Shown one piece after another: positions 1 through 8,498 of a DNA stretch of 64,000 bases. Source of the stretch: Georgenia sp. M64. Lineage in GTDB: Bacteria; Actinomycetota; Actinomycetes; Actinomycetales; Actinomycetaceae. Where the stretch lies: NCBI RefSeq assembly GCF_038049925.1, contig NZ_CP145809.1, forward strand, positions 744,001 to 808,000, written 5' to 3'. The translations under genes were made by a program, and so were the position numbers. The stretch's first letter is position 1, and the number at the start of each line of letters is the position of its first letter. The notes beneath the pieces were generated by a model. It was not told where the DNA came from. It saw nothing but the letters and a program-made list of their open reading frames with translations, and made no database searches.

Positions 1-143
1 ACGGCGAGACCACCGCGGTGGTGGCCTCGGAGGGCCTGACCACGGTGGCGGTGGGCGTCGCCGTCGTCGGCACCGTGCTGCTCGGTGTCCTGCCCGGCCC
101 GGTGCTCGACCTCGCCGCGCAGGCGGCGGTGTTCCTTCCTTGA
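1..143 (+). CDS. nuoN: NADH-quinone oxidoreductase subunit N, C-terminal end (partial)
   Basis: Only the last 46 codons are visible, read from base 3, ending in TGA at 141-143. They encode a hydrophobic helix followed by a short tail with the segment VLPGPVLDLAAQAAVFLP. This resembles the end of NuoN, the membrane proton-pumping subunit of complex I. The next gene is a polyprenyl diphosphate synthase that starts inside this stop codon, a common arrangement at the end of actinobacterial nuo operons (menaquinone side-chain supply beside its user). The assignment rests on a short stretch plus context, so another antiporter-like subunit cannot be fully excluded. Confidence 0.7.
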   Translation, partial: GETTAVVASEGLTTVAVGVAVVGTVLLGVLPGPVLDLAAQAAVFLP

Positions 144-1162
144 GTACCGTTCCCCTCGTGACGACGACCATCCTCCCCCTGGGGGACGCCGAGCTCGAGG
201 CCCGGCTCCAGCCCGCCATGACCGCGGTGGAGGAGCGGCTGCGCGCCGCCGTGGCCGGCGCCGACGCGCTCGTCGACGCCCCGGCGGCGCACCTGGCCGC
301 GGCGGGCGGGAAGCGGCTGCGGCCGCTGCTCACCCTGCTGGCCGCCCAGCTGGGGGAGGGCACCGGCGACGACGTCCTCACCGCCGGGGTCGCCGTCGAG
401 CTGACGCACCTCGCCACCCTGTACCACGACGACGTCATGGACTCGGCGCCGATGCGTCGCGGGGCGCCCGCCGCCCACGAGGTGTGGGGCAACTCCGTGG
501 CCATCCTCACCGGGGACCTGCTCTTCGCCCGTGCGTCCCAGATGGTCGCCTCCCTCGGCCCGGACGCCGTGCGGGTCCACGCCGAGACCTTCGAGCGGCT
601 GTGCCTGGGCCAGCTCCACGAGACCCTGGGGCCCGCCGACGGCCAGGACGCCCGCGCCCACTACATCCAGGTCCTCGCGGACAAGACCGGCTCCCTCATC
701 GCGACCTCCGCGCGCTACGGCGCGACGTTCTCCGGCGCGGGCGCCGAGGTCGCCGAGGTCATGGCCCGCTACGGCGAGAAGGTCGGCGTGGCGTTCCAGC
801 TCGCCGACGACGTCATCGACCTCTCGGCCGACGCCGCCACGACCGGCAAGACCCCCGGCACGGACCTGCGCGAGGGGGTCGACACCATGCCGGTGCTGCT
901 GCTGCGCGAGCGTGCCGCCGCCGGCACCCTGGACGAGGCCGGCGCCGCCGTGCTGGCCCGGCTGGGCACCGACCTCGGCTCGGACGAGGACCTGCGTGCC
1001 GTCGTCGCCGGCCTGCGCGACCACGAGGTCGTCGCCGAGGCCAAGGCGCTGGCCACCGCGTGGGCCCACGACGCCGTCGCCGAGCTCGCGCCGCTGCCCG
1101 AGGGGCCGGTCAAGGACGCCCTCGGCGCCTTCGCCTCCCTGCTCGTGGACCGCCTGGCCTGA
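140..1162 (+). CDS. Polyprenyl diphosphate synthase (trans-isoprenyl chain elongation)
   Basis: The 340-residue protein condenses isopentenyl diphosphate onto an allylic primer and probably makes the menaquinone side chain. The first Asp-rich motif DDVMD is at residues 97-101 and the second, DDVID, at 223-227. The GGKRLRP substrate-binding segment lies near residue 56. The TTG start at 140 overlaps the upstream stop (TTGA), which implies translational coupling with nuoN. GTG at 161 is a possible later start. The length fits heptaprenyl to nonaprenyl synthases (HepT/GrcC type); chain length cannot be read from the sequence. The gene ends 4 bp from the convergent RarD gene. Confidence 0.9.
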   Translation: MSTVPLVTTTILPLGDAELEARLQPAMTAVEERLRAAVAGADALVDAPAAHLAAAGGKRLRPLLTLLAAQLGEGTGDDVLTAGVAVELTHLATLYHDDVMDSAPMRRGAPAAHEVWGNSVAILTGDLLFARASQMVASLGPDAVRVHAETFERLCLGQLHETLGPADGQDARAHYIQVLADKTGSLIATSARYGATFSGAGAEVAEVMARYGEKVGVAFQLADDVIDLSADAATTGKTPGTDLREGVDTMPVLLLRERAAAGTLDEAGAAVLARLGTDLGSDEDLRAVVAGLRDHEVVAEAKALATAWAHDAVAELAPLPEGPVKDALGAFASLLVDRLA

Positions 1163-1166
1163 CGCC

Positions 1167-2201
1167 TCAGGCGCGCACCAGGCGCCGGCGGGTCCGCTCG
1201 GCGCGCGCGCCGTCGACGCTGAGCACGACGATCGCGGCCCACACCAGCGCGAACCCCGCCCACCGCTCCGGCGGCATCGGCTCGTGGAAGACCGCCACGC
1301 CCACCGCGAGCTGGAGGGCGGGCGTGAGGTACTGGAGCATGCCGATGACGCTCAGCGGCAGCCGGCGGGCCGCCGCGCCGAACAGCAGCAGGGGCACCGC
1401 GGTGAGCGGCCCGGAGGCGACGAGGAGCGCCGTCAGGCCGGGGTCGGCACCGGCGACGCCGACCACCCCGGCGCCCGTCGCGCCCAGGACGACGAGGTAG
1501 GCGACCGCCACCGGGAAGAGCGCGGCGGTCTCGACGGTCAGGCCCGCCAGGGCGCCCACGGTCCGGCCCACGCGGTTCTTCACCAGCGAGTACAGGCCGA
1601 AGGTCGCCGCCAGGGTGAGGGAGATCCACGGCAGCTTGCCGTAGCCGACCGCGATGACGACGACGGCCGCCCCGCCGACCCCGGTCGCCACCCACTGCAT
1701 CGGGCGCAGGCGCTCGCCGAGGACCACGACGGCGAGGAGGACGGTGACGAGCGGGTTGATGAAGTAGCCGAGCGCGGCGTCGACCGTGCGGCCGGTGTTG
1801 ACCCCGTAGACGTAGACGAGCCAGTTCGCCGCCACCAGCGCCGCGCCGAGGGAGAGCACCGCCAGCGTCCGGCCGGAGCGCAGCACCGGGCGCAGGGTCC
1901 GCAGCGCACCGGTCACGGCCAGCAGGCCCAGGCAGAACACCAGGCTCCACGCCGCGCGGTGCGCGACGATCTCGACCGCGCCCGCCTCCTCCAGGAGGCG
2001 GAAGTACAGCGGGAAGGCGCCCCACATGAGGTAGGCGCCCAGGCCGTAGGGCAGGCCGCCGGTCGGCGTCGCGTCGGACGTCCGCCCGCCGGGTCCGGGG
2101 ACGGTCCCGCCGGGGGCGCCGGGGGCGCCGGGGGCGGTGTCGGTCCCGGCGGCGGCTGCGGCCGGCGCTCCGGCTCCGGGCTCGGTGGGGGAGAGGCTCA
2201 C
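1167..2201 (-). CDS. rarD: EamA/RarD-family membrane permease
   Basis: This is a predicted 344-residue integral membrane protein with about ten hydrophobic segments in two EamA halves, a drug/metabolite transporter-type fold. The RarD signature region is recognisable near the N-terminus (GAYLMWGAFPLYFRLL, then VAHRAAWS). The substrate is unknown; RarD was first named after chloramphenicol sensitivity work. The frame stays open to 2396, but the GTG at 2199-2201 is preferred because it is followed by a short Pro/Gly-rich leader and then the first helix. The 139-bp gap to the divergent reductase gene must hold promoters for both. Confidence 0.85.
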   Translation of the reverse strand: MSLSPTEPGAGAPAAAAAGTDTAPGAPGAPGGTVPGPGGRTSDATPTGGLPYGLGAYLMWGAFPLYFRLLEEAGAVEIVAHRAAWSLVFCLGLLAVTGALRTLRPVLRSGRTLAVLSLGAALVAANWLVYVYGVNTGRTVDAALGYFINPLVTVLLAVVVLGERLRPMQWVATGVGGAAVVVIAVGYGKLPWISLTLAATFGLYSLVKNRVGRTVGALAGLTVETAALFPVAVAYLVVLGATGAGVVGVAGADPGLTALLVASGPLTAVPLLLFGAAARRLPLSVIGMLQYLTPALQLAVGVAVFHEPMPPERWAGFALVWAAIVVLSVDGARAERTRRRLVRA

Positions 2202-2340
2202 CCACGCACTCTGGCAGATCCGCGGCCGGGGTGTGACGGACGCCGAACGACGCCGGACGCCCGCCGTCCTAGACTGGTCGCTGGACTTCCCAGGGCCGTG
2301 CCCAGCGCCGACGGCCCGGCACCCCGTACGAGAGGCACCC

Positions 2341-3738
2341 GTGACCAGCTCCCGCCCGTTGTCCGTCGCGCTCGTCGGCGCCGGCCCGGCCGGCATCTAC
2401 GCCGCCGACATCCTGTCCAAGTCAGGGCTCGAGGTGTCCATCGACCTCTTCGAGCGGCTGCCCGCCCCGTTCGGCCTCGTGCGCTACGGCGTCGCCCCGG
2501 ACCACCCGCGGATCAAGCAGATCATCGTGGCGCTGTACAAGATCCTCCAGCGCGGGGACATCCGGCTCGTCGGGAACGTCGACGTCGGCAAGGACGTCTC
2601 CCTGGCGGACCTGCAGCGGCACTACGACGCGGTGATCTTCTCCACCGGCTCCGACCGCGACGCCCCCCTGAACATCCCCGGGATCGAGCTGCCCGGCAGC
2701 TACGGCGCCGCGGACTTCGTCTCCTGGTACGACGGTCACCCCGACGTCCCGCGCACGTGGCCGCTCGAGGCCCGGGAGGTCGCGGTGCTCGGCGTCGGCA
2801 ACGTCGCGCTCGACGTCGCGCGGATCCTCGCCAAGCACGCGCGCGACCTCATGGTCACCGAGATCCCCGAGAACGTCGCCCAGGCGCTGGCCGCGAGCCC
2901 CGTCACCGACGTGCACGTCTTCGGCCGCCGCGGCCCGGCGCAGGTGAAGTTCACCCCGCTGGAGCTGCGCGAGCTGGGCAAGGTGCCGGACGTCGACGTC
3001 GTCGTCTACGACGAGGACTTCCAGTTCGACGAGGGCTCCGAGGAGTCCATCCGGTCCTCGAACCAGACCAAGCAGGTCGTCAAGACCCTCATGGACTGGA
3101 CGCTCAAGGACCCCGCCGAGCGGACCGCCCCGCGCCGCATCCACCTGCACTTCATGCACCGGCCCGTGGAGGTGCTCGGCTCCGACCGCGTCGAGGGCAT
3201 CCGCACCGAGCGCACCGAGCTCACCGGCGACGGCAGCGTGCGGGGCACGGGGGAGTTCGTCGACACCCCCGTCCAGGCCGTCTACCGGGCGGTGGGCTAC
3301 TTCGGCTCGCCCGTCCCGGGCCTGCCCTTCGACGAGCGGTCCGGCGTCATCCCCAACACCGAGGGCCGGGTCCTCGGCGACGACGGCGAGTACCTCACCG
3401 GCGTCTACGCCACCGGCTGGATCAAGCGCGGCCCGGTGGGCCTGATCGGCTCGACGAAGTCCGACGCCCAGCAGACGATCGCGCACCTCGTCGAGGACGC
3501 CCGGGCCGGCCTGCTGCGCGCGCACGGCGACGCCGTCGGGCACGAGGCGATGCTCGCCGAGCTCGACGCGGCGGGTGTGCGGTACACGACGTGGGAGGGC
3601 TGGGAGCTCCTCGACGCCTTCGAGCAACAGCTCGGCCAGGCCTACGAGGGGGTCGAGCGTGAGCGGGTCAAGGTCGTCGAGCGCGAGACGATGACGGCGA
3701 TCTCCCGCGGTGAGGAGCACGACGGCCGCCTGCTCTGA
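2341..3738 (+). CDS. fprA: Ferredoxin/adrenodoxin-type NADP+ reductase, FprA-like
   Basis: The 465-residue flavoprotein transfers electrons between NADPH and a ferredoxin. The FAD-binding motif GAGPAG is at residues 13-18, the NADP-binding motif GVGNVA at about 151-156, and the C-terminal GWIKRGP segment typical of adrenodoxin reductases at about 359-365. The length matches mycobacterial FprA (about 456). The GTG start at 2341 is preceded by AGAGG at 2331-2335. The frame is open upstream to 2137, but that part has no conserved content. The partner ferredoxin is not in this window. Confidence 0.93.
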   Translation: MTSSRPLSVALVGAGPAGIYAADILSKSGLEVSIDLFERLPAPFGLVRYGVAPDHPRIKQIIVALYKILQRGDIRLVGNVDVGKDVSLADLQRHYDAVIFSTGSDRDAPLNIPGIELPGSYGAADFVSWYDGHPDVPRTWPLEAREVAVLGVGNVALDVARILAKHARDLMVTEIPENVAQALAASPVTDVHVFGRRGPAQVKFTPLELRELGKVPDVDVVVYDEDFQFDEGSEESIRSSNQTKQVVKTLMDWTLKDPAERTAPRRIHLHFMHRPVEVLGSDRVEGIRTERTELTGDGSVRGTGEFVDTPVQAVYRAVGYFGSPVPGLPFDERSGVIPNTEGRVLGDDGEYLTGVYATGWIKRGPVGLIGSTKSDAQQTIAHLVEDARAGLLRAHGDAVGHEAMLAELDAAGVRYTTWEGWELLDAFEQQLGQAYEGVERERVKVVERETMTAISRGEEHDGRLL

Positions 3739-3755
3739 GCAGGTCCCCGCGGCCG

Positions 3756-3788
3756 GATCGGCGCCGGAACCCCGGACGGGCGCCGATC
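3756..3788 (+). terminator. Stem-loop after fprA
   Basis: A perfect 10-bp stem (GATCGGCGCC at 3756-3765 with GGCGCCGATC at 3779-3788) with a 13-nt loop lies 18 bp after the fprA stop and is followed by GTTGTGG. It is probably a terminator between fprA and htpX, although the T-run is weak, as is usual in high-GC actinobacteria. Confidence 0.6.
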
Positions 3789-3831
3789 GTTGTGGTCGGT
3801 GGTGGCACACCGGCCGAGGAGAGGATCGTGG

Positions 3832-4686
3832 ATGAGGCACCACAACGGCCTGAAGACGACGCTGCTGTTCGGGGCGATGTGGGCCCTCATGCTCGGCATC
3901 GGCGCCCTCGTCGCCAACGGGACCGGCCGGTCGGCCTTCATCTGGGTCTTCGCGGTCATCGGCCTCGCCACTACCTTCTACGGCTACTGGAACTCCGACA
4001 AGATCGCCATCCGGGCGATGCGGGCCCGGCCGGTCAGCGAGGCCGAGGCGCCGGGCTACCACGCCATCGTCCGTGAGCTCGCGACGGCGGCCCGCCAGCC
4101 GATGCCCCGGCTCTACATCGCGCCCACGGCACAGCCCAACGCCTTCGCCACCGGGCGCAACCCGCGCAACGCCGCCGTGTGCTGCACCGAGGGCATCCTC
4201 CAGATGCTCGAGCCGCGCGAGCTGCGGGGCGTGCTCGGGCACGAGCTCATGCACGTGTACAACCGGGACATCCTCACCTCGTCGGTGGCCGCGGCGTTCG
4301 CGGGGGTCATCACCTCGGTCGCGCAGTTCATGCTCTTCTTCGGCGGCCGTGACCGCAACGCCAACCCGCTCGCCCTGCTCGCGACGGCGCTGCTCGCCCC
4401 GATCGCCGCCAGCCTCATCCAGCTGGCGATCTCCCGCACGCGCGAGTACGACGCCGACGAGGACGGCGCGCAGCTCACCGGCGACCCCCTGGCGCTGGCC
4501 TCCGCGCTGCGCAAGATCGAGGCCGGGACGAGCGCCCGGCCGCTCCAGCCGACGCAGCGGCTGGAGAACGTCAGCCACATGATGATCGCGAACCCCTTCC
4601 GGGGCGGCGGGGCCGCGCGGATGTTCGCCACCCACCCGCCCATGGCCGAGCGGATCGCACGTCTGGAGCGCATGGCCGGGTACTGA
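3832..4686 (+). CDS. htpX: Membrane zinc metalloprotease HtpX (M48)
   Basis: The 284-residue protein is a membrane-bound protease thought to degrade misfolded membrane proteins. Two N-terminal helices (about residues 8-50) are followed by the zinc-binding HELMH motif at 137-141, two more hydrophobic segments, and the REYDADEDGA region that supplies the third zinc ligand. The ATG at 3832 is chosen because GAGGAGAGG (3816-3824) lies just upstream and the family normally begins with a short basic leader before the first helix. No heat-shock operator was recognised. Confidence 0.93.
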   Translation: MRHHNGLKTTLLFGAMWALMLGIGALVANGTGRSAFIWVFAVIGLATTFYGYWNSDKIAIRAMRARPVSEAEAPGYHAIVRELATAARQPMPRLYIAPTAQPNAFATGRNPRNAAVCCTEGILQMLEPRELRGVLGHELMHVYNRDILTSSVAAAFAGVITSVAQFMLFFGGRDRNANPLALLATALLAPIAASLIQLAISRTREYDADEDGAQLTGDPLALASALRKIEAGTSARPLQPTQRLENVSHMMIANPFRGGGAARMFATHPPMAERIARLERMAGY

Positions 4687-4703
4687 GCCGGTACCGTCCC
4701 CCC

Positions 4704-6209
4704 GTGCCGAGAGCGACCGGGTTCGACGACCGCCTGGCGTCCGTGCGCCCGAGCGCCCGCCAGCTCGCCTGGCAGGCGCGCGAGCTCTACGGGTTCCTCC
4801 ACGTCGGGATGAACACGATGACCGACGCCGAGTGGGGGACCGGCCGGGAGGACCCGGCGCTCTTCGACCCGCCCGACGTCGACGCCGACGAGTGGGTCCG
4901 CTGCCTCGCCGGGGCCGGGATGACCGGTGTCGTCCTCACGGCCAAGCACCACGACGGCTTCTGCCTGTGGCCGACGGCGACGACCACCCACTCCGTCGCC
5001 GCATCCCCCTGGCGCGAGGGACGCGGGGACCTCGTCCGTGAGGTCGCCGACGCCGCCCAGCGGCACGGCCTCGCCCTGGGCATCTATCTCTCGCCGTGGG
5101 ACCGCTCGCACCCCGCCTACGGCAGCGGTCGCGCCTACGACGACGTGTACGTCGCCCAGCTCACCGAGCTGCTGAGCGGCTACGGCCCGGTGTTCTCGGT
5201 GTGGCTCGACGGGGCGAACGGCGAGGGACCCACGGGCGCCCGGCAGGTCTACGACTGGGAGCGGTACCACGCCGTCGTCCGGGAGCTGCAGCCCGACGCC
5301 GTCCTCAGCGTGTGCGGGCCCGACGTGCGCTGGTGCGGCAACGAGGCCGGGCACACGCGCCCCGACGAGTGGAGCGTGGTCCCGCGGGCGCTCCAGGACG
5401 CCGAGCGGACCGCGAGCCAGTCCCAGCGCTCCGACGACCCGGGCTTCGCCCGGCTCGTGCGCAGCGACGATGAGGACCTCGGCTCACGCGCCGCGCTGGC
5501 CGGGCAGGACGAGCTCGTGTGGTACCCCGCCGAGGTCAACACCTCGATCCGCCCGGGCTGGTTCCACCACCCCGCCGAGGACGGCGAGGTCCGCTCCGCC
5601 GACGAGCTCTTCGCGCTCTACCGCTCCGTGGTCGGGGGCAACGCCACGCTCCTGCTCAACGTGCCCCCGGACCGGCGGGGCCGGATCGGGGCACCGGACA
5701 AAGAGGCGCTCGCCGGCCTCGGCCGGCGCGTCGCCGCGCTGCGGGCGTCGGCGCTGGACGCCGCCGTCGAGGCCTCCTCCGGGGAGGTCCTCGACCCGAC
5801 CCTGCCGGCCGCCTCCCGGTGGCTCGGCGGCGTCGCCGGGACCGCCCCGTGGTGGCGGCCCGCGGCGGACGACCCCGAGCCGACGCTGACGCTCGACCTC
5901 GGCGCGGTCGAACCCGTGGACGCCGTCGTCGTCAAGGAGGCCATCCGCGAGGGGCAGCGGGTCGAGGGCCTCGTGGTCAGCGGCCGGCGCGACGGCGTGT
6001 GGCGCGAGCTCGCGCGCACCGGCTCGGTCGGTTACCAGCGCATCCTCGGCATCGGGGCCGAGGTCGACGCCCTGCGGCTGGCGGTCACCGCGGCCCGGGG
6101 GGTCCCCGTCCTGGCGGGAGCGGCTGCGCTGGCCGCCGGCGCGGTGCCGCCCGGCGCGGTGCCGCCCGGCGCTGTGCCGCCGCCCGGCGGCGGGTCCGCT
6201 CAGCGGTAG
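4704..6209 (+). CDS. Alpha-L-fucosidase, glycoside hydrolase family 29
   Basis: The 501-residue enzyme is expected to release alpha-linked L-fucose by a retaining mechanism. The N-terminal barrel begins with [16 protein letters not shown] and continues with [13 protein letters not shown]. The likely nucleophile is Asp169 in [12 protein letters not shown]-terminal beta-rich region after about residue 390 resembles a discoidin/CBM32-like module. No signal peptide is evident, so it may be cytoplasmic and act on imported oligosaccharides. The extreme C-terminus carries three GAVPP-type repeats. The end overlaps the convergent yajQ gene by 10 bp. It starts with GTG 17 bp after htpX. Confidence 0.88.
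   Translation: MPRATGFDDRLASVRPSARQLAWQARELYGFLHVGMNTMTDAEWGTGREDPALFDPPDVDADEWVRCLAGAGMTGVVLTAKHHDGFCLWPTATTTHSVAASPWREGRGDLVREVADAAQRHGLALGIYLSPWDRSHPAYGSGRAYDDVYVAQLTELLSGYGPVFSVWLDGANGEGPTGARQVYDWERYHAVVRELQPDAVLSVCGPDVRWCGNEAGHTRPDEWSVVPRALQDAERTASQSQRSDDPGFARLVRSDDEDLGSRAALAGQDELVWYPAEVNTSIRPGWFHHPAEDGEVRSADELFALYRSVVGGNATLLLNVPPDRRGRIGAPDKEALAGLGRRVAALRASALDAAVEASSGEVLDPTLPAASRWLGGVAGTAPWWRPAADDPEPTLTLDLGAVEPVDAVVVKEAIREGQRVEGLVVSGRRDGVWRELARTGSVGYQRILGIGAEVDALRLAVTAARGVPVLAGAAALAAGAVPPGAVPPGAVPPPGGGSAQR
6138..6182 (+). repeat. Three 15-bp in-frame repeats at the fucosidase C-terminus
   Basis: The unit GGCGCGGTGCCGCCC occurs at 6138-6152, 6153-6167 and, with small changes, 6168-6182. 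It encodes a Gly-Ala-Val-Pro-Pro tail and probably arose by slippage. Confidence 0.8.
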
Positions 6210-6697
6210 TTGACGAACTGGAGCGCCGCGTCGACGTCGTCGGCGCCCTTGAGCAGGGCGATGACGGCCTGGAGGTCGTCGCGGTTCTTCGAGCTCACCC
6301 GCACCTCGTCGCCGGTGATCTGGGCCTTGACGCCCTTCGGGCCGGCATCGCGGATCAGCTTGGTGATCTTCTTCGCGTTCTCCTGGTCCAGCCCCTCCTT
6401 GAGCGACCCGGCCAGCCGGTACTCCTTGCCCGAGGCGCGAGGCTCGCCGTCGCCGAGGTCCAGGGCCTTGAGGGAGACGCCGCGGCGGATGAGCTTGGTC
6501 TGCAGGACGTCCAGGACGGCCTTGACCCGCTCGGCGGAGTTGGCGGTCATGGTCACCACGTCGCCGGCGAGGGTCACCGAGGCGCCGACGTTCTTGAAGT
6601 CGTAGCGCTGCGCGATCTCCTTGGCGGCCTGGTTGACGGCGTTGTCCACCTCCTGGCGGTCCACCTTGCTGACGATGTCGAAGGACGAGTCGGCCAT
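6200..6697 (-). CDS. YajQ-family nucleotide/c-di-GMP-binding protein
   Basis: The 165-residue protein starts [20 protein letters not shown] and contains the [12 protein letters not shown] segment characteristic of the YajQ (DUF520) family, which has two ferredoxin-like domains. Members bind RNA or nucleotides, and some bind cyclic di-GMP. The length matches the family (about 163). It is a single-gene unit; the last 10 bp overlap the end of the fucosidase gene on the other strand. Confidence 0.93.
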   Translation of the reverse strand: MADSSFDIVSKVDRQEVDNAVNQAAKEIAQRYDFKNVGASVTLAGDVVTMTANSAERVKAVLDVLQTKLIRRGVSLKALDLGDGEPRASGKEYRLAGSLKEGLDQENAKKITKLIRDAGPKGVKAQITGDEVRVSSKNRDDLQAVIALLKGADDVDAALQFVNYR

Positions 6698-6814
6698 GCG
6701 TGTGCTCCTGTGGTCGGGACGGTCGGGATCTCACGGCTGTGACCATCATCGCGCACCCGCCCGGCGCGAGCACGCCGCGAACCTTGCTATCGTTGTCCGC
6801 GCACCAAGCCACGA

Positions 6815-6899
6815 GGCGGGTTACCCGAGTGGCCAAAGGGGGCTGACTGTAAATCAGCTGCGGAATGCTTCGGGGGTTCGAATCCCTCACCCGCCACCA
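6815..6899 (+). tRNA. tRNA-Tyr (GTA)
   Basis: The acceptor stem pairs GGCGGGT (6815-6821) with ACCCGCC (6889-6895), the discriminator is A, and CCA is encoded at 6897-6899. The anticodon stem GCTGA/TCAGC holds the loop with anticodon GTA at 6849-6851. The long variable arm is expected for a class II tRNA-Tyr. Confidence 0.97.
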
Positions 6900-6923
6900 C
6901 AGGCGATGTCCGACATCGCCGCC

Positions 6924-6953
6924 GGCCCGGATCCTCCCAGGAGGGTCCGGGCC
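6924..6953 (+). terminator. Stem-loop after tRNA-Tyr
   Basis: A 14-bp stem with one G-T pair (arms 6924-6937 and 6940-6953) and a 2-nt loop follows tRNA-Tyr by 24 bp. A smaller hairpin (CGATGTCCGACATCG) is just upstream. It probably ends the tRNA-Tyr transcript. Confidence 0.6.
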
Positions 6954-7104
6954 TCGTGCGTGCGGGCTTGGTGCGTCCAGGCCTTCGCGCGTCCAGGCCG
7001 GCCACCGAGGGCGCCCGTCGGCGGTCGCCGAGGGTGTTCAACCGCCTTGCCGGGGGGCCAACGGCGGTGTGAGCGGAGTCACCGGGCGGAGGCCGTCGAC
7101 GGAT

Positions 7105-7134
7105 TTCACGTTCGGCGCCGAGTCCATGTAGGCT
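7105..7134 (+). promoter_or_regulatory. Possible promoter of the tRNA-Thr/tRNA-Met/rpmG unit
   Basis: TTCACG at 7105-7110 and TAGGCT at 7129-7134 are separated by 18 bp and lie 10 bp upstream of tRNA-Thr. The -10 fits the actinobacterial TANNNT consensus; the -35 match is weak. Confidence 0.4.
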
Positions 7135-7144
7135 CGTCCGCGCT

Positions 7145-7217
7145 GCCCCGATAGCTCAGTCGGCAGAGCGTCTCCATGGTAAGGAGAAGGTCAAGGGTTC
7201 GATTCCCTTTCGGGGCT
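7145..7217 (+). tRNA. tRNA-Thr (GGT)
   Basis: The acceptor stem pairs GCCCCGA (7145-7151) with TCGGGGC (7210-7216). The anticodon stem is TCTCC/GGAGA with loop ATGGTAA, giving anticodon GGT. CCA is not encoded. It is the first gene of the conserved Thr-Met-rpmG cluster. Confidence 0.97.
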
Positions 7218-7258
7218 CAGGTCTGCGGATCGTCGCACGGTCGACGGTCCGCCGACGA

Positions 7259-7332
7259 GGCGGGGTAGCTCAGTTGGTGAGAGCGCACGACTCATAATCG
7301 TGAGGTCGCGGGTTCGAGCCCCGCCCCCGCTA
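7259..7332 (+). tRNA. tRNA-Met (CAT), elongator type
   Basis: The acceptor stem pairs GGCGGGG (7259-7265) with CCCCGCT (7325-7331), with a G-T first pair. The anticodon stem is CACGA/TCGTG with loop CTCATAA, giving CAT. The paired first position and the location before rpmG support an elongator tRNA-Met. CCA is not encoded. Confidence 0.95.
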
Positions 7333-7392
7333 CCGACAGACGAAGCAGCCAAACCCGGCCGCTCGCACGAGGCAGGAACGTGAGGAAACGCC

Positions 7393-7560
7393 GTGGCCAA
7401 GTCCACCGACATCCGCCCGAAGATCACTCTCGCCTGTGAGGTGTGCAAGGAGCGGAACTACATCACCAAGAAGAACCGTCGGAACAACCCCGACCGTCTC
7501 GAGCTGCAGAAGTTCTGCCCGCGCTGCAACGCCAAGACGGCGCACCGCGAGACCCGCTGA
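7393..7560 (+). CDS. rpmG: 50S ribosomal protein L33, zinc-binding form
   Basis: The 55-residue protein starts at GTG 7393 with [18 protein letters not shown]. It keeps both cysteine pairs, CEVC and CPRC, so this is the zinc-containing (C+) paralogue rather than the zinc-free one induced in zinc limitation. It lies 60 bp after tRNA-Met in the conserved actinobacterial cluster and was identified by direct translation because of its small size. Confidence 0.97.
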   Translation: MAKSTDIRPKITLACEVCKERNYITKKNRRNNPDRLELQKFCPRCNAKTAHRETR

Positions 7561-7593
7561 CCCGCGGTCGTCCCCCTGCCCTAGGCTGGCGGG

Positions 7594-8067
7594 ATGACCG
7601 AGAGCAGCACCCGCCCCACCGGCGTCGACCAGACGCTCGTGGGGCGTTCCTATGCCCCGCGGGAGACGTACGAGGTCTCCCGGGTCAAGATCGCCGAGAT
7701 GGCCGAGGCGACGGGTGCGACCCACCCGGCCCACACCGACCCCGACGCCGCCTGGGCCCTGGGCTACGCCGACCTGGTGGCGCCCCCCACGTTCGCCGTC
7801 GTCATCGCCCAGCGCGCCGAGCAGGCCTACGTCGCCTCGCCCGAGTCCGGGATCGACTTCTCCCGCGTCGTCCACGCCGAGGAGCGGCTGACCCACCACC
7901 GGCCCATCGTGGCCGGGGACCGGCTGCGCACCACCGTCCACGTCGACCGCATCGTCGAGCGTGCGGGCATCACCCTCGTCACCACCCGGGCCGAGATCGC
8001 CGACGCCGAGGACGCCCCGGTCGCCACCGTCGTGTCCGTCCTCGCCGTGCGGGGTGAGGGGCGATGA
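7594..8067 (+). CDS. HotDog dehydratase-like protein, HadA type (MaoC N-terminal family)
   Basis: The 157-residue protein has the FAS1-like/MaoC N-terminal fold, with the segments EVSRVKIAEMAEATG, YADLVAPPTFAVV and GIDFSRVVHAEERLTHHRPI. In mycobacteria the equivalent subunit, also located after rpmG, pairs with a MaoC subunit to dehydrate 3-hydroxyacyl thioesters. This organism need not make mycolic acids, so the natural substrate is uncertain. The catalytic residues are expected in the partner encoded by the next gene, with which it overlaps by 4 bp (ATGA). Confidence 0.85.
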   Translation: MTESSTRPTGVDQTLVGRSYAPRETYEVSRVKIAEMAEATGATHPAHTDPDAAWALGYADLVAPPTFAVVIAQRAEQAYVASPESGIDFSRVVHAEERLTHHRPIVAGDRLRTTVHVDRIVERAGITLVTTRAEIADAEDAPVATVVSVLAVRGEGR

Positions 8068-8498
8068 GCGAGGTGCGCCGCCCCGTCCTGACCGAGCTCG
8101 AGCCCGGCACCGAGCTCTTCGCGCGGACCTTCACCGTCGACCGGGCCCGGCTGGTGCGCTACGCCGGCGCCAGCGGCGACTTCAACCCCATCCACTACAG
8201 CGACCGGGTCGCCCACGAGGTCGGGCTCCCCGGCGTGATCGCCCACGGGATGGCCACCATGGGACTGGCCGGGGCCGCCGTGGAGGACTGGGCCCAGGAC
8301 CCCGGCGCCGTCGTCGACCTCGGGGTGCGCTTCACCCGGCCCGTCGAGGTCCCCGACCCGGGCGCCGCCGAGGTCGAGGTGGTCGGCACGGTCGGCGCCG
8401 TCGACCTCGCCGCCGGCTCCGTCAGGGTGGACCTGCGCGTGACGAGCGGCGGGACGTCGGTGCTGGCGAAGGCCCAGGCCGTCGTCCGGCTCGCGTGA
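8064..8498 (+). CDS. MaoC-family dehydratase, HadB type
   Basis: The 144-residue HotDog protein carries the hydratase signature: GDFNPIHYSD (Asp and His catalytic positions), followed by GLPGVIAHGM. It is expected to form a heterodimer with the preceding protein and to act as a (3R)-hydroxyacyl-thioester dehydratase. The start overlaps the upstream gene by 4 bp and its stop overlaps the start of the MFS gene (GTGA), so the three are probably translated from one message. Confidence 0.88.
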   Translation: MSEVRRPVLTELEPGTELFARTFTVDRARLVRYAGASGDFNPIHYSDRVAHEVGLPGVIAHGMATMGLAGAAVEDWAQDPGAVVDLGVRFTRPVEVPDPGAAEVEVVGTVGAVDLAAGSVRVDLRVTSGGTSVLAKAQAVVRLA